Assembly: GCA_964007475.1 (NCBI GenBank) | Contig: OZ023274.1 | Coordinates: forward strand, 92,651,213-92,715,212 | Reading direction: 5' to 3' | DNA length: 64,000 bases | Source: Hybos culiciformis | Taxonomy: Eukaryota > Arthropoda > Insecta > Diptera > Hybotidae | Shown here: in pieces, positions 13,505 through 24,706 of the stretch | Position numbering within the stretch: position 1 is the first letter of the stretch | Layout: each line of letters starts with the position of its first letter | Notes under the pieces: generated by a model | Told to the model about the DNA's origin: nothing | Database searches by the model: none | The model's input: the letters and a program-made list of their open reading frames with translations, nothing else | Made by a program: the position numbers and the translations under genes

Positions 13505-16500
13505 ATATTAAAAGCAAAAGTAAATATCTTAAAAATATTTCTCATATTAAGTTTATAGTATTTTTCGAAAATCTGTATAGAATATAAAGTATTCAAAAAT
13601 TTGCAAAAATTTAATAGAAAACGATGTTAATGAAAATATTATCTTGAAAATTTTATCTCTGCCAAGAGATAAATTTCAATGTTTTTATTTGTTTTTTTTT
13701 TTTTTTTTTTTTTTTTGTGAAACATAAAGATTTCCTATATGAATTTTGTCATTATATATGTATATTTTGTTGTAGAGAATATTTTCAAAAAATATATACC
13801 TACAGATCCTTTTTTGCAGATATGAAATGAAAATTTAGTCATTTATTCAAATATTTTATTATTATGATATTATAAAATTTGCATAAATTTTTCCTAGCTT
13901 CAGTTATGAATTCCTTCTTTTTTTTTTAGTATTATTATTGAAACCACAGGATAATTGAAAATAGAGATGAAAAAAAAGTAGTATAAATATAAAAGAGAAA
14001 ATATTTTATTAAAATGAAAATATTTATTTTTTCTATTTCGCTTAAAAAAAGAAAGGAAATAAAAATTAAATTAGTTTAAGTGATTATTTTTTTAATTTGA
14101 GTTCAAAAAATCAAAATTATGTTTAGTCAATAAAATAGTTATTTTATTAAATTTTTAGTACTAATCAGGTGAAAATATGGGTATTTAAAATGGTTTTAAA
14201 AACGTCCGGCAAATATTTAAATTTTCAGATTAAATTATATTCTTAAAAAAGACTTTCATTCAGATTCATAAATTTTATTTTAACAGCCTATCTCGAATAT
14301 TTTTATTTGAAAATAATAATTTTATATAAATTATTAAACGAAATGTATATCTTACCTAAATCTACCTGTATGTACACGTATACGTACTGTACATGTATAC
14401 GTACTTTAAACATAATATATATAATATATTTACATGTAAAACTTAGTTTCTAATTTATAATTCCCAATATAAGAATTATTCACTTTATTGTCAATTTATA
14501 AATAAATAAATGGGTATAATATTAGCAATATTATGTATTTATATTTTCCATGAACTTTTGATAAAACTTAATTATTGTAATTATTAACTGTCTAAAATTA
14601 TGGAAATAATAGAATTTTGGGAATAAAATATATAATTTTATGAATAATACTATAGAACAATAATAATGAAAATTTATATAAACGGATTTCCCAAATATAA
14701 TTTAAAAATATAAAATGTTGCCTCGTTGCCTGTTTAAAGTGTAAATTTGAAACTGAAAATGTTTATGAAGATAATAATATTTTCATATTTTTCTTATGCT
14801 TATAGAAAATTAAATAGCTGATATTTTTTAATTTATGTTCTTCTTTATTTATTTTCTTCCAAATATTGTCATTATTATTAATAGTTTATGATTTTTAATT
14901 TTTTCTCAAAGTTATTTTTAAGAATAGTTACACATAATTTGCAGCACAGCACGCGCAAATTAATTGGTACACAAATATGTTTGAACATAATCGCTTCTAT
15001 AAAGTAACATTGACTTATGTAATTGAAGTTCTCGTTTTAATCATGTATTTTGAAACAAAAATCAAATTTAATAAACTTTATAAAGTATTCAAAATAATTA
15101 TTTTATGTCATATTATCTTCCTGAAGTCATATGTTTACAAAATTATATGACTTGAAATGCATTGCTTCTTTGGTACAGAATTAATGACATTTCACCAGTA
15201 AAAATTTAAAGAAAATATATTAACATTAGTAAATACTATAGAATTATTATTCTTCTTCTCTACTTCTGTTTTGCTTCTTTTTTTTTTTAAATTCCATATT
15301 ACATATTTCTTAAATTAATAAATTACTATAAGTACTTTACTGAAGTGCTGAAACCATTATTAATTTTCTTATAAAAAAAAAAGATTGTAATGAAAATTAT
15401 ATAAACCAGAAGCAATTAGTTAATTAAGCACATAAAAAAAACAAAAAAAAATTAATTGAACAATTTTCCAATCAGCTTACCATGAAAAATTATAATTTAA
15501 ATTTACCTTTTATTATATTAAAAGAAAAAGATAGAAAATAAGAAAATACTTAATGAGATTTTTTTATTTTTCTATTCAAATTTAAATTTGTATCTTAAAT
15601 AATTGAACATTATGTTTGTATGTAAATTAAAAAAAAAATAAACCAATTAATTTTATAATTTTATCTTCAAAGTAAGTTTTTCTACATAGAATTAAAAAAA
15701 ATTAATTTTTAAATCAAAATTGCTTCTATCATTATTATAGAAGTTGGGAATTGTGTTGTTCCCCGGTTTTTATTTCAGGGTTTCACTTTAGCTTGATTTA
15801 ATATAAATGAATAGAACTAGATAGATGTACTTGACTGGTTTGTTAATGATTTTTTTTTAGTAAAATAATTTTTACATTATATTTTCGTACATTTAGTTTA
15901 TTATTTAATTAAATGAAAGTGAATATTTAACTAATTTTAGTCTTTAAATATATATGAAAGGATTATTTAAAAAAGAAAATTGTTGTTTGATTTTTATTTT
16001 ATTGCCAATAATTTTCGTAATTATAATTAAATAAACTGTTCGAAAATTTATTCAAATAATTTCATAAATTAAATGTTTTTGCAGAAAAAATTAATACTCT
16101 TATTTATTTATTTTTTATATTATAGATATTAAGTATAATCTTTTAATTCAATATTATAAGATTTCAGAATTGTAAATAAAAAGATTTTTTTTTCCAATTT
16201 AAATTTAAATGCATTTTAAAAAAGGCAATTTCAATGTGAGTTTCGATAGTGGAGTGCATTATAAATTTTTGATTCCTTGCAATCGTCAATTTAAAAACGT
16301 AAAATTTCGTTTTTCTATAAAATATCTTTAAATTCAGTAAAATGAAACGAATGACATTTACACAAATTCCAATGTAAACTTTAAAAAGTTGAATGTCCAA
16401 CATTTTTCACAATTAAAAATTTACATACTTTAACAAAAAACAAAATACAATTTTATGTTTTGGTTTGGTCAAGCAAAAACGATTGGAATGAACGCATCAA

Positions 16501-17508
16501 TATTTAATTTGCCACCAATTTACACTGATATCGTTTTTTGATTATATTGTGAAAGTGAATTTTTTCAAAGAATTTTTTAATAGGAAAAACAATTCGATAG
16601 GATTAAATATATTTAGCAAAAACTAATATGAAACGATAATGTTACTTTGGTGATAGAAAGAATTTCTGTTTTTTTTTTTAAGAAAAATTGGTTCAAATTG
16701 AATAAAAGGACAAAACATTTAATTAAAAAAGTGTCCAAGTAAATACGATGTCCCAAATTGAGTTGAGAATTGATTTTATATTATTGTAATGTAACTATAT
16801 ATAATAAATGACGTGTGACGTTTCATTAAAATAAGATTCCTAATTTTATACGTTTATTTGAATTTTAAATTATTCAGAAGGACTTCATTATCATTCAAGT
16901 AATGTAAGAATAATATTGTTTTTAAAATAAATCCTTGTGGAAAAGAAAATTTACAATTTTATTGTACATATATACTTCTCAATATAACGGTAAATTTAAT
17001 TTCCTTTTCACGAAGATTTTAAATTGAATTATATTATTTGATTTGTTTTGTTTTTCCTCTTCCTTTTATATACATGAATTTATAAATTTTAATAAAAACA
17101 ATAAAAAAAAAAAAAAATATTGGTAAAATTTATAAAAAAAATGACACGAACGATGTTTTTAATATTTCAAAAAAAAATTATAAAGAGGTTTATTGTATAT
17201 TAATGCGAAACTTATGATTCTGCAATCGAACAACTAGAAAACTGAACATACGGCTGGCGCAATATAAAAATATCTCAATCCTCGTCTAATCCAAAAATCT
17301 TAAAAAGGTTAAAAGAAATATTTTTTTTTAACCTGTTCCTCACTTGACTTTTTTTTCTTCTACCGAGTTTACCTTGTTTCATATTTTTACTGTTTTGCCA
17401 TCAACAAGCTTAAGAAGCTTTTCTAAAATTTCCTTAAAAAAATAAATGAAAAGTTATTATTAACCATAAAAATCTGAAAATCATTAACACTTTAATTCAT
17501 AAAAATTC
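13505..17508. other. AT-rich non-coding stretch
   Basis: About 4 kb with long homopolymer T and A runs (for example at 13691-13716). A short palindromic patch with repeated TATACGTAC and GTACATGTATAC is at about 14375-14405. The minus-strand open frame at 16164-16403 is of AT-driven composition and is not supported as a gene. Confidence 0.5.
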
Positions 17509-17512
17509 TTAT

Positions 17513-18459
17513 GGGTAGTTCCACGGAAACCGGCCAATTCGATGTTACCACACTTTTTGAGCAAACAGTATAAATATTAATAATTTTAATCTTGAAAATA
17601 AATTATATTAATTATTACCATTTAGGGCAAATAAAAAAATATGTAAATATTTACTGTCATTAGCAAAAGTTTCAGCTTAAAGATTGATTTTGTCATTCCC
17701 GTGGCTGTTACTATGTAATGGGTTAGTATTCAAGACTAAAATTCGTTATTTTAATGTTCAATAAATACTTCACAAATTTTATTAATAAAAAAAAAAAATA
17801 TGTGAAGACTCTCTAAAATTTAAAAAAAGTTGAAAAAATATAATTCTAATTAGTTTCTTCTATTATTTTATGATTGTTACCGTGTCAGTAAGAATTTCAA
17901 ACGTCTTAGAATTATGTTCAAAAAAAAACATTACAAGTAATATAATTTTAAATCGCAGTGTCAGTTGGTTAAGTAAATATATTACCTCTTGATATAGTTA
18001 GTTGTGATATTTAAATCGAGTAAAATAAACGAGTTGTGAGCAGTTCTTTAAAAATTTTCTATAAGTCACACCTATTTTGTCATTACCGTGGTAAGAGTTT
18101 TTTTAATTGAAATAATAAAAAATATTTTTTAATCAATTTTATTTAGATTTCTCTGTTTTTTTCTTATAATTTAATTGATTAAAAATTTTAATTATTTCGA
18201 ATTTTTTCAAATAAATTAAGTAAAAACTGTTTTTTTTGTCATTACCGTGGTGTCATTTCCGTGGTTCGTTTGCTTAGACGAGAATGACTTGATCGGTACA
18301 AATTCTTTGAAAAATCGAAAAATGCGGCGTTCCCTTTGACAATAAGTTCGAAATATTCTGAAGCATCCAACAAATACTGATTTAATTAAAGTCTCAAAAA
18401 TATTTTTTTTTAAATTACAATTTTTATTTAGTTTTCCGCCAGTTTCCGTGGAACTACCC
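17513..18459. mobile_element. 947-bp DNA element, GGGTAGTTCCACGGAAAC termini
   Basis: Terminal inverted repeats GGGTAGTTCCACGGAAAC (left) and GTTTCCGTGGAACTACCC (right). TTAT flanks both sides (17509-17512 and 18460-18463). The interior repeats a short motif, GTCATTACCGTGG or close variants, at about 17692, 18077, 18238 and 18251. Such subterminal repeats could be transposase-binding sites. There is no open frame of note, so it is non-autonomous. Confidence 0.8.
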
Positions 18460-18463
18460 TTAT

Positions 18464-19120
18464 ATATGTAGGTATATTTTTATTTTATTTTTTACATATG
18501 ATTGTGTTTTTCCCCCAATTGAGGAATATTATTTTTTATTTAAGAGCCAAATGAAATTTTATTATGATAAAAAGTTAACAAAACCATTATTGGAAAAAAA
18601 ACAAATATAAACAAAAAACAGTTGTTAAAATAATAATTCCATAAGTTGAACCAAATTTTAATAAAAAACAAGGGAAAACAAAAAGAATATTGAATTAGAA
18701 TATAAAATTTGAAATTTTTTTATTCAGATTTTTTTTTTTTTTATTAACAAATAGAAATTTTTTTGAAATTAAAAATTCTTTGAAGAAAAAAATTATAAAT
18801 ACACAGAAAAAAAACATAGAAACACAGAAAGATAATAACTACAATGCGTTTCTGGCAATATGTGCTAAAAATCTTGCATTTAGTGTAATAATAACTCCTA
18901 CCAAATGAACTGTAGCAAAATTTACTACAAAATAAATGTATGTCATAAATTACGCGCTGATCTTGCTAAAATCATCTACTATAGTTCGATTTGATCTACA
19001 TATATGTATAGTTATTTTATGGGAAACATGAAACGTCAAATAATTTTTAAAAGTCATTTCAGGGCATATCGCATTCGTACTTAATATCGGAAAGGTAAAA
19101 GTTTTTCTATTCGCATGCAC
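18464..19120. other. AT-rich spacer
   Basis: No open frame, RNA gene or clear repeat. The patch 18840-19010 is less A/T-homopolymeric but shows no coding frame on either strand. Confidence 0.45.
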
Positions 19121-20599
19121 ATTAAATTCTACCGCTTATTTAAAGTTAGATATAAGTAGTACCTATATTATATTTTTAAAGTCTCGATTTCCGATATTTT
19201 AATCTCATCCCATTAATAAGACTCAAGTCGTTGACATATAGTGTCAGAAGTTCACTCTATTTAGAAGTGCAAGCAAATTTTGTTTTTCATTTGTTTGTTG
19301 TCAGTTCAAATAGCGATGATAGGTTAAAAAAAACACTAAAATAGAAAATGTATTTATGTTTTGATAGAACTTGCAATATAGGTATTTGCAATATTTCATA
19401 CATTATTTTACTGTGAAAAATAAATATTTTCAATATTCCATTTTAGATTTAAATAAATATTATTCTAGCAGAGTGAACTGGAAATACAAAAAAAAACATA
19501 AACGATAAATTAAAACAACCTCAACTAAAGTTTATTTATATTTTTCTTTTAACAAGGACATAATTCATTGAGTTATTATAACAAAGTTAAAAGGATGAAA
19601 AAATGTATTTCCAAATGTTTTCCTTTTAAATTTTTTTTATTTTTTTTTATTTTCCATTAACTTAATAAAATCAATAATATTATTAAATTTAATGTTTCAT
19701 TTTTAATCTGATATTCCAAAGTTCTTAAAACACATTTTGTTTTTGTTTACATTTCAATTTCTAATGACGTCAATAAAAAAAGGAATTAAAAAAAAAATTT
19801 AATTCACACAATTTTATTATTTAAATAAAAAATAAAACTACAATCGACCTGGACCGTTGACTATTAAAACAATTTTCATCGAATTCCATATGCCACTTGC
19901 AGTTAACTTTTGACTCACTTCCTCTGAACCGAACCAATTATTACATGTATAATTTTACTCAAAATTTCAAAGTCCGGAAAATCCAGTCTGAGAATATTAG
20001 TTGTTCATCGTTTAATGAGAACTTCCAATTAACTTTTGATTTGATCACAAACGTACAGAGTTTTTGTTTTAAATAAAATCGTGTAAAAATAAAAGTACGT
20101 AGGTTGATATTAAATATTTGTTATTTTTATGTTTATTTTGCACAAACATCTGAAGTAGACAGAAAATACCAGATATAATTTTTGACATTTATTTTTTTTC
20201 TATTAATAACGTTTATTCAACTGGTATCCCACCACAAGGTTGATAGAAGTGTTAGAAAACGTTGTCATTGTCATAACCTTACGTACGAATAAACTTTAAA
20301 TTCGACAACTCAAATTGAATAAACATTTAACTTGTCTATTTCAAGCTAAAAAATGCTAATCTTAACATGATTTCGCACATAAATTCGTTTGTAATCTACT
20401 AATCTTAACATGATTTCGCACATAAATTAGTTTGTTGTTTTTAAAGGCTTCATCGCGATAATTTTTAATTGTTTCGTGTCGAAATTATTTTTATTTGAAA
20501 ACTTAAAAAAAAAATCGATCAATCAACCATCAATTTCGAAAGTTCATGAATAATTTTGGTTAAATCCTCATACCGAATCATGCATTACCTAATTTCTTA
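19121..20599. repeat. Dispersed repeat D, copy 1 (about 1.5 kb)
   Basis: Collinear with 34046-35793. Shared blocks include TTCTACCGC near the start, TTGTTGTCAGTTCAAATAGC, TTCTAGCAGAGTGAACT, AAAATCGTGTAAAA and AATCATGCATTACC at the end. Here it contains a local tandem duplication of about 43 bp (CTAATCTTAACATGATTTCG at 20356 and 20399) that the other copy lacks. It also lacks a 410-bp insertion found in the other copy. No protein relic recognised; class unknown. Confidence 0.75.
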
Positions 20600-20619
20600 T
20601 GGCAATCCGAAATAATTTA

Positions 20620-20838
20620 TACAGACATAATTTATACGAGAAAAACAACATTGTTCATACGATAAATAATGTCGTTTAAAAGCGACATTATTTATACAAA
20701 AAAAAAAACGACATCATTCATACGATAAATAATGTCTTTTTTTTGTATAAATAATGTCGCTTTAAAAACGACATTATTTATCGTATGAACAATGTCGTTT
20801 TTTTAACGTATGAATAATGTCATTTTTAAAACGACACT
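20620..20838. repeat. Alternating palindromic array (ATAAATAATGTCG units)
   Basis: The core ACGATAAATAATGTCGTTT and its inverse CGACATTATTTAT recur in alternating orientation seven or more times, separated by A or T runs. Any two opposite units can pair, so the whole 220-bp stretch could fold into long hairpins. No coding frame of interest. It directly abuts repeat E. Confidence 0.85.
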
Positions 20839-21238
20839 ATTTAATCGTTATTTCAACCTTTAGTTATAAATATGAATCAGAAATTTTTTGTTTATTTTTA
20901 TTTATTTTTTTTTTCTTTGAGCTGGACTGGTGGTTGGTTAATAGGATTTGCGGCGCCAGCCTTTTTGTAAAAATAGGGCCAATCGGGCCGGTAAATGTAT
21001 GTATTATTAACATTTATACGAGATCGTAAACTCACATTTGCCTATAATCTTGAAGTTAATGTACACATTTACCGACAAATGTGAAAATTAACCTAGAAAT
21101 GTACATTTACCGTATCATATATATTTTTTAATGTTCTTTTGATTATGGAAAATGAAAGATTTTCCAATAAGCTGACAGAAAATAATTTTCCATAATAAAG
21201 AAAATATATGTAATAAATATCTATTTATTATCACTATA
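20839..21238. repeat. Dispersed repeat E, copy 1
   Basis: Matches 45423-45815 with few differences. Shared blocks are ATTTAATCGT, GGATTTGCGGCGCCAGCC and GGGCCGGTAAATGTATG. It contains an inner inverted pair (CGGTAAATGTA near 20991 and TACATTTACCG near 21101) and a second inverted pair of AATTTTCCATAAT type further on. An older small palindromic element may therefore be embedded in it. The 70-codon open frame across the left half is also present in copy 2 but frame-disrupted, so I do not call it a gene. Confidence 0.8.
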
Positions 21239-21319
21239 CTAAAATAAATATTTTTTTATATTAAAAAGATCGTTCTGCATTAAAATAGATTTTTTTTTTT
21301 TGAAAATTAAAATAAAAAA

Positions 21320-21635
21320 GTTTTAAAAACCAAGTTTTTAATTGACTAAAAAGAAGAAAAATTTTTCTCCGGCTCAGTCAGAGGATTGTGGACTTGAAAC
21401 TGATTACAACAGTCTATAACCAGAAACGTGGGGCGCATATTTGAAGTAACACTACAAATGTGTCGTAAATTTTTTTCCTGCGCACCTGCACATCTATGTA
21501 TTGCCTCAAAAATACGCCCCACGTTTCTAGTTATAGACTGTTGTAATCAGTTTTTCAGTATGTATGTCCAAAATCCTCTCACGAGCCGGAGAAAATTTTT
21601 CTTTTTAGTCAATTAAAAACGTGGTTTTCAAAACT
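21320..21635. mobile_element. Foldback/hairpin element with about 130-bp arms
   Basis: The left arm begins GTTTTAAAAACCAAGTTTTT and the right end is its near-perfect inverse. Pairing continues inward through ATTGACTAAAAAG, CTCCGGCTC, GATTACAACAGTCTATAAC and AAACGTGGGGCG. About 55 bp of unpaired centre remains. A transcript would form a long hairpin. The open frame inside it is a by-product of the arm sequence. Confidence 0.85.
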
Positions 21636-22135
21636 TTTTTATTTAGTATTTATTTTCTTTTTTTTAGTCAACTACGTGCATAGCTACGGACTCTCACTGA
21701 TTTACTGGTTTACGTGCATAGCTACGGACTCTCACTGATTTATTTTTTGTTACGAAATTTATGTGTTTAATCATTTGTTCTTTTTATGTACAAAATTTGA
21801 ATGAAATCGGACGAACCACCAGAGGAGGTCGCTATGTAGGATGCCAATAAATTTTTTATTACGAAATTTGTGTGTTAATTATTTCCTCTTTATATGTACT
21901 AAATTTGAATGAAATCGGACGAACTTTTGGTTGCAAAAATTTGATTTCTAAATTTCGCGGGCAGACAAACAGACAATAAACTTTTCACATCATGATTAAA
22001 GTGGTAGAATATCGTCATCGGGTTCAGAGCTATATTAAAAGTTTCAGAGCTGTAGCTTGTCGAAAAATGGTCTAATATTTGATTACAAAATTTCGTGGAC
22101 AGACAAACAGACAAGAAAGTGACTTAATAAAAACG
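21636..22135. repeat. Repeat block with two internal direct duplications
   Basis: ACGTGCATAGCTACGGACTC is repeated with a 38-bp period (21674 and 21712). A block of about 70 bp ending AATTTGAATGAAATCGGACG occurs at about 21750 and 21860. The pair TTTCG(C/T)GG(G/A)CAGACAAACAGACA occurs near 21953 and 22091. From general knowledge, the wording 'AATGAAATCGG ... CAGACAAACAGACA' is common in arthropod repeats, but I cannot name the family. Confidence 0.6.
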
Positions 22136-22872
22136 TTGTAAAATAAAAAAAATTATGAAAAATTTTATGTCCTAAAATGTTTAATATTTTGTTGTTATAA
22201 AAAAAAATATAAAATGATAATTACTAAGTGGATTATTTGATACAAATGAAATAAATATGAAATTGATATTGTATTAATGTAAAAAAAAATTTATTAATTA
22301 CAACTTTTTAATAACCTTATAATGATTCTCAAAAAAAAAAGGATTTATTTTTTCTGTATAAGCTATTTATTTATTAGTATTTTGTAAATTTATTAATTAT
22401 ACACAATGTTAAACATGGTGTTTGGAAGCTTTTTTTTTTTTTCATTTCTTTAGCATGAAACTATTACGAAATTTAATTTCGTTCTTCAAGTCACTTCAAA
22501 CAACAATTGCTGCAAATAAAACTTATTTAGAGGTATCTGGCTTAAAAATGCTTGCCAAACTGAGCAATCAAGGTGGGCGTTATCAGTTATCTTTATCTTA
22601 AATAATCATTTTATGTAATTTAATTTGATAAATTGTTCCTATATTTGGCATTTAACTATAGATCTTAATACTAAGTCTTTTTTATCGAACTCATAGTTTC
22701 TTGGATAATTTTTCATTATGAAAAATAATTTTTCTTCTTTTTTTTTTTTTTTTTTGGGAAAATTCATAACGAAAAATCACCCAAAAAGTGTAAAATAAAA
22801 AATAACCTAATTGGCAATTTTTTCGCCGCCTTGAATTTATTAAATTTTTTTTTTGCGGCTCTATGAAATATG

Positions 22873-23801
22873 ACATAAAAAGTGTTATTAATATTAATAT
22901 TAATTATGACCCCAAATTTTCGAATGGCACATATTGCAAATGCATAAATCAAAATATCAAATCAATATAAGCCTTCAGATCAATGCAAATTATAAAGAAC
23001 TTTCATAGATTCCATTGTTTTCATCGTGATTCTCTAAAAATTTTCTTCATGTAAAGGTGGGGCCGGCATGCGCGCGCTTTTTTAATTGCATAACGAAAAA
23101 TCGCCCAAATTTTAATGAAAAATAAACGAAAATTTTCGGGCAATTTTTCTTCAAAGCTTTTGGTCGATTTGGTTTTGGATCATATTTCATTGAGCCATAC
23201 TATAATGATTGAAAGTTATTTTATTATAAATAATAACCATTATTTTAAAATTAAATTAAATTATATTTATTCTTTAAATTATAAAATTTTGAATTATAAA
23301 ATTTAAATTATTAAAAATTTAATGAAAAAACATTTTCAATGAAAATTAAATTAACAACTTATTCTAAGAAAAACTAAATTGTAACTGAATTTTAAATACT
23401 AATTTTGAATAACAATATTTAATAAGTAAACTTGATTTAAAATAAAAATAAAATTAAGAACTGAACCACTACAATACGATATACAATTTACTTATATGGT
23501 GCATATAAACAAACTTTTTAAGTCTTAATTAAGAGTAGAAGATATTCATAGAATAAAACTGTATATATGATATATGTACATACTCTGCTTTTATGTGAAT
23601 TTTAAAAAAAAATGTACAAATTGCTATTAAAATTTCTACTTTATTATTCTTCAAAAAAAATATGAACAAGTTGTTAAAAAAAAATTAATTTACATGTATA
23701 ATATTTCTAATAAAAAAATCTAAAAATTTAATATAATTATATTGTATATAACGTACTGTTTAAAAAATGATACGATAATTTTTTTTTTAATTCAATTACA
23801 G
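22873..23801. other. AT-rich spacer with a short repeat-like patch
   Basis: Mostly low complexity. The patch 23053-23145 (GGTGGGGCCGGCATGCGCGC, then ATAACGAAAAATCGCCCAAA) resembles part of repeat A (ATAACGAAAAATCGCCCAAA near 5371). It is probably a fragment of a related element. No gene seen. Confidence 0.45.
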
Positions 23802-24154
23802 TTATACATTACTCTCTAAACCAAATTTGGCTAGAATCTCTAGCTTTTATTTAGCTAAATGTTTTTTGATAAATGTTTTTATTAAAAATAGTTTTATAGT
23901 TTCAAAAGTTAGTTCACGTCTAGTTCTCAAAAGCTAGATTTCTAGGTAAAAATTTACAAAAATAGAATCTAGTTCAGATCATTGATATCCCAGTTATTTT
24001 GGTGAACACGATTACAATAATGAAAATTTAAAACTAGAATCTAGTTTTAAAATAATTTTAGGCAAATTTCAAGAATTATTAAAATCTAGTTTCTGCAATT
24101 GTTATCTATTTCTCCTTACTAGATTTCAATTATTAATACCAGATTTTTTTCCTG

Positions 24155-24220
24155 TCTTCGGGATTCAAACCTGCGTCCTTAGCATTGCAAATCGCCAACA
24201 CATCACACAGAAAATTTGTA
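24155..24220 (-). repeat. tRNA-like segment, left arm
   Basis: On the minus strand a B-box-like GGTTTGAATCC (plus 24161-24171) follows GTGTTGGCGATTTGCAATGC. The A box is degenerate (GTGTGATGTGTTGGC). It is similar to the right-arm copy in inverse orientation. Acceptor-stem pairing is not evident, so it is a tRNA-derived relic, not a functional tRNA gene. Confidence 0.5.
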
Positions 24221-24262
24221 TACCAAATTTATATTTTCTATTTTATATACTATTTAAATTTC

Positions 24263-24332
24263 AATACCGTAGCTGAGTGGTAGTGTTGGCGGATTGTAAT
24301 GTTAAAGACACAGGTTCGAATCCGGAACAAGG
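24263..24332 (+). repeat. tRNA-like segment, right arm (A and B boxes intact)
   Basis: The A box TAGCTGAGTGG is at 24270-24280 and the B box GGTTCGAATCC at 24313-24323, spaced as in a tRNA gene. The anticodon-arm region reads GATTGTAATGTTAAAG, and the stem is imperfect, so I give no amino acid. The 5' and 3' ends do not pair into a good acceptor stem. It is most likely tRNA-derived, SINE-like or a tRNA pseudogene, possibly still able to recruit Pol III. Confidence 0.55.
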
Positions 24333-24706
24333 CGTAAGACATAAAATTAGAATTTAATTAAAATCTTATAAAGAAATTGTAATAAATAAAACAAAATATT
24401 ACAATTAAATAAAAAAAAATAATTTTTTTTTTATAAAAAAATTTTACTAAATTCTAGTAAAAAAAATGGAAGATGTAGCTTTGGTAACTAAAATTCCACT
24501 AGAAACCTAGTTTGGTGTTTTAACTAGAATTTTGGTAAATTTTCAAACTAGATTTCAAACTAGATACTAGTTGCTCACAATCTAGTTGCTCAATCTAGTT
24601 TTATGCACTAGATTCTAGCCAAATTTGGTTTAGAGGGTAGGTATAATTTGAAATTTTTTTCTCAAGGCGGCCCCACACAAAAGGATCAAAACTGAATTTG
24701 GTAATT

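Larger units (their letters stand above)
21239..22872 (+). repeat. Dispersed repeat A, copy 2, split by an insertion
   Basis: The 5' part (21239-21319) and 3' part (about 22136-22872) match repeat A copy 1. About 815 bp of unrelated sequence interrupts it (hairpin element 21320-21635 and a further repeat block to about 22135). The order shows repeat A was resident before the insertions. Its 65-codon frame (around 22407-22601) differs from copy 1 mainly by amino-acid changes. Confidence 0.75.
23802..24646. mobile_element. Foldback element with tRNA-like arms
   Basis: Termini are TTATAC followed by CTCTAAACCAAATTTGGC on the left, and the inverse GCCAAATTTGGTTTAGAG ... GTATAA on the right. The arms are rich in the word CTAGATT / AATCTAG. 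Each arm holds a tRNA-like segment in opposite orientation (about 24155-24220 minus and 24263-24332 plus). No protein is encoded. The right end lies about 60 bp beyond the stop codon of the minus-strand host gene, so it occupies that gene's immediate 3' flank. Confidence 0.8.

Noticed and set aside
16164..16403. Minus-strand 79-codon frame
   Set aside because: Composition follows the AT-rich background and there is no recognisable domain.
20817..21029. 70-codon frame, also found in part at 45390-45575
   Set aside because: Lies in dispersed repeat E; indels between the two copies break the frame, so it is not under protein constraint.
24263..24332. A functional tRNA gene
   Set aside because: A and B boxes are good, but acceptor and anticodon stems do not pair well and an inverted relative sits in the same element.
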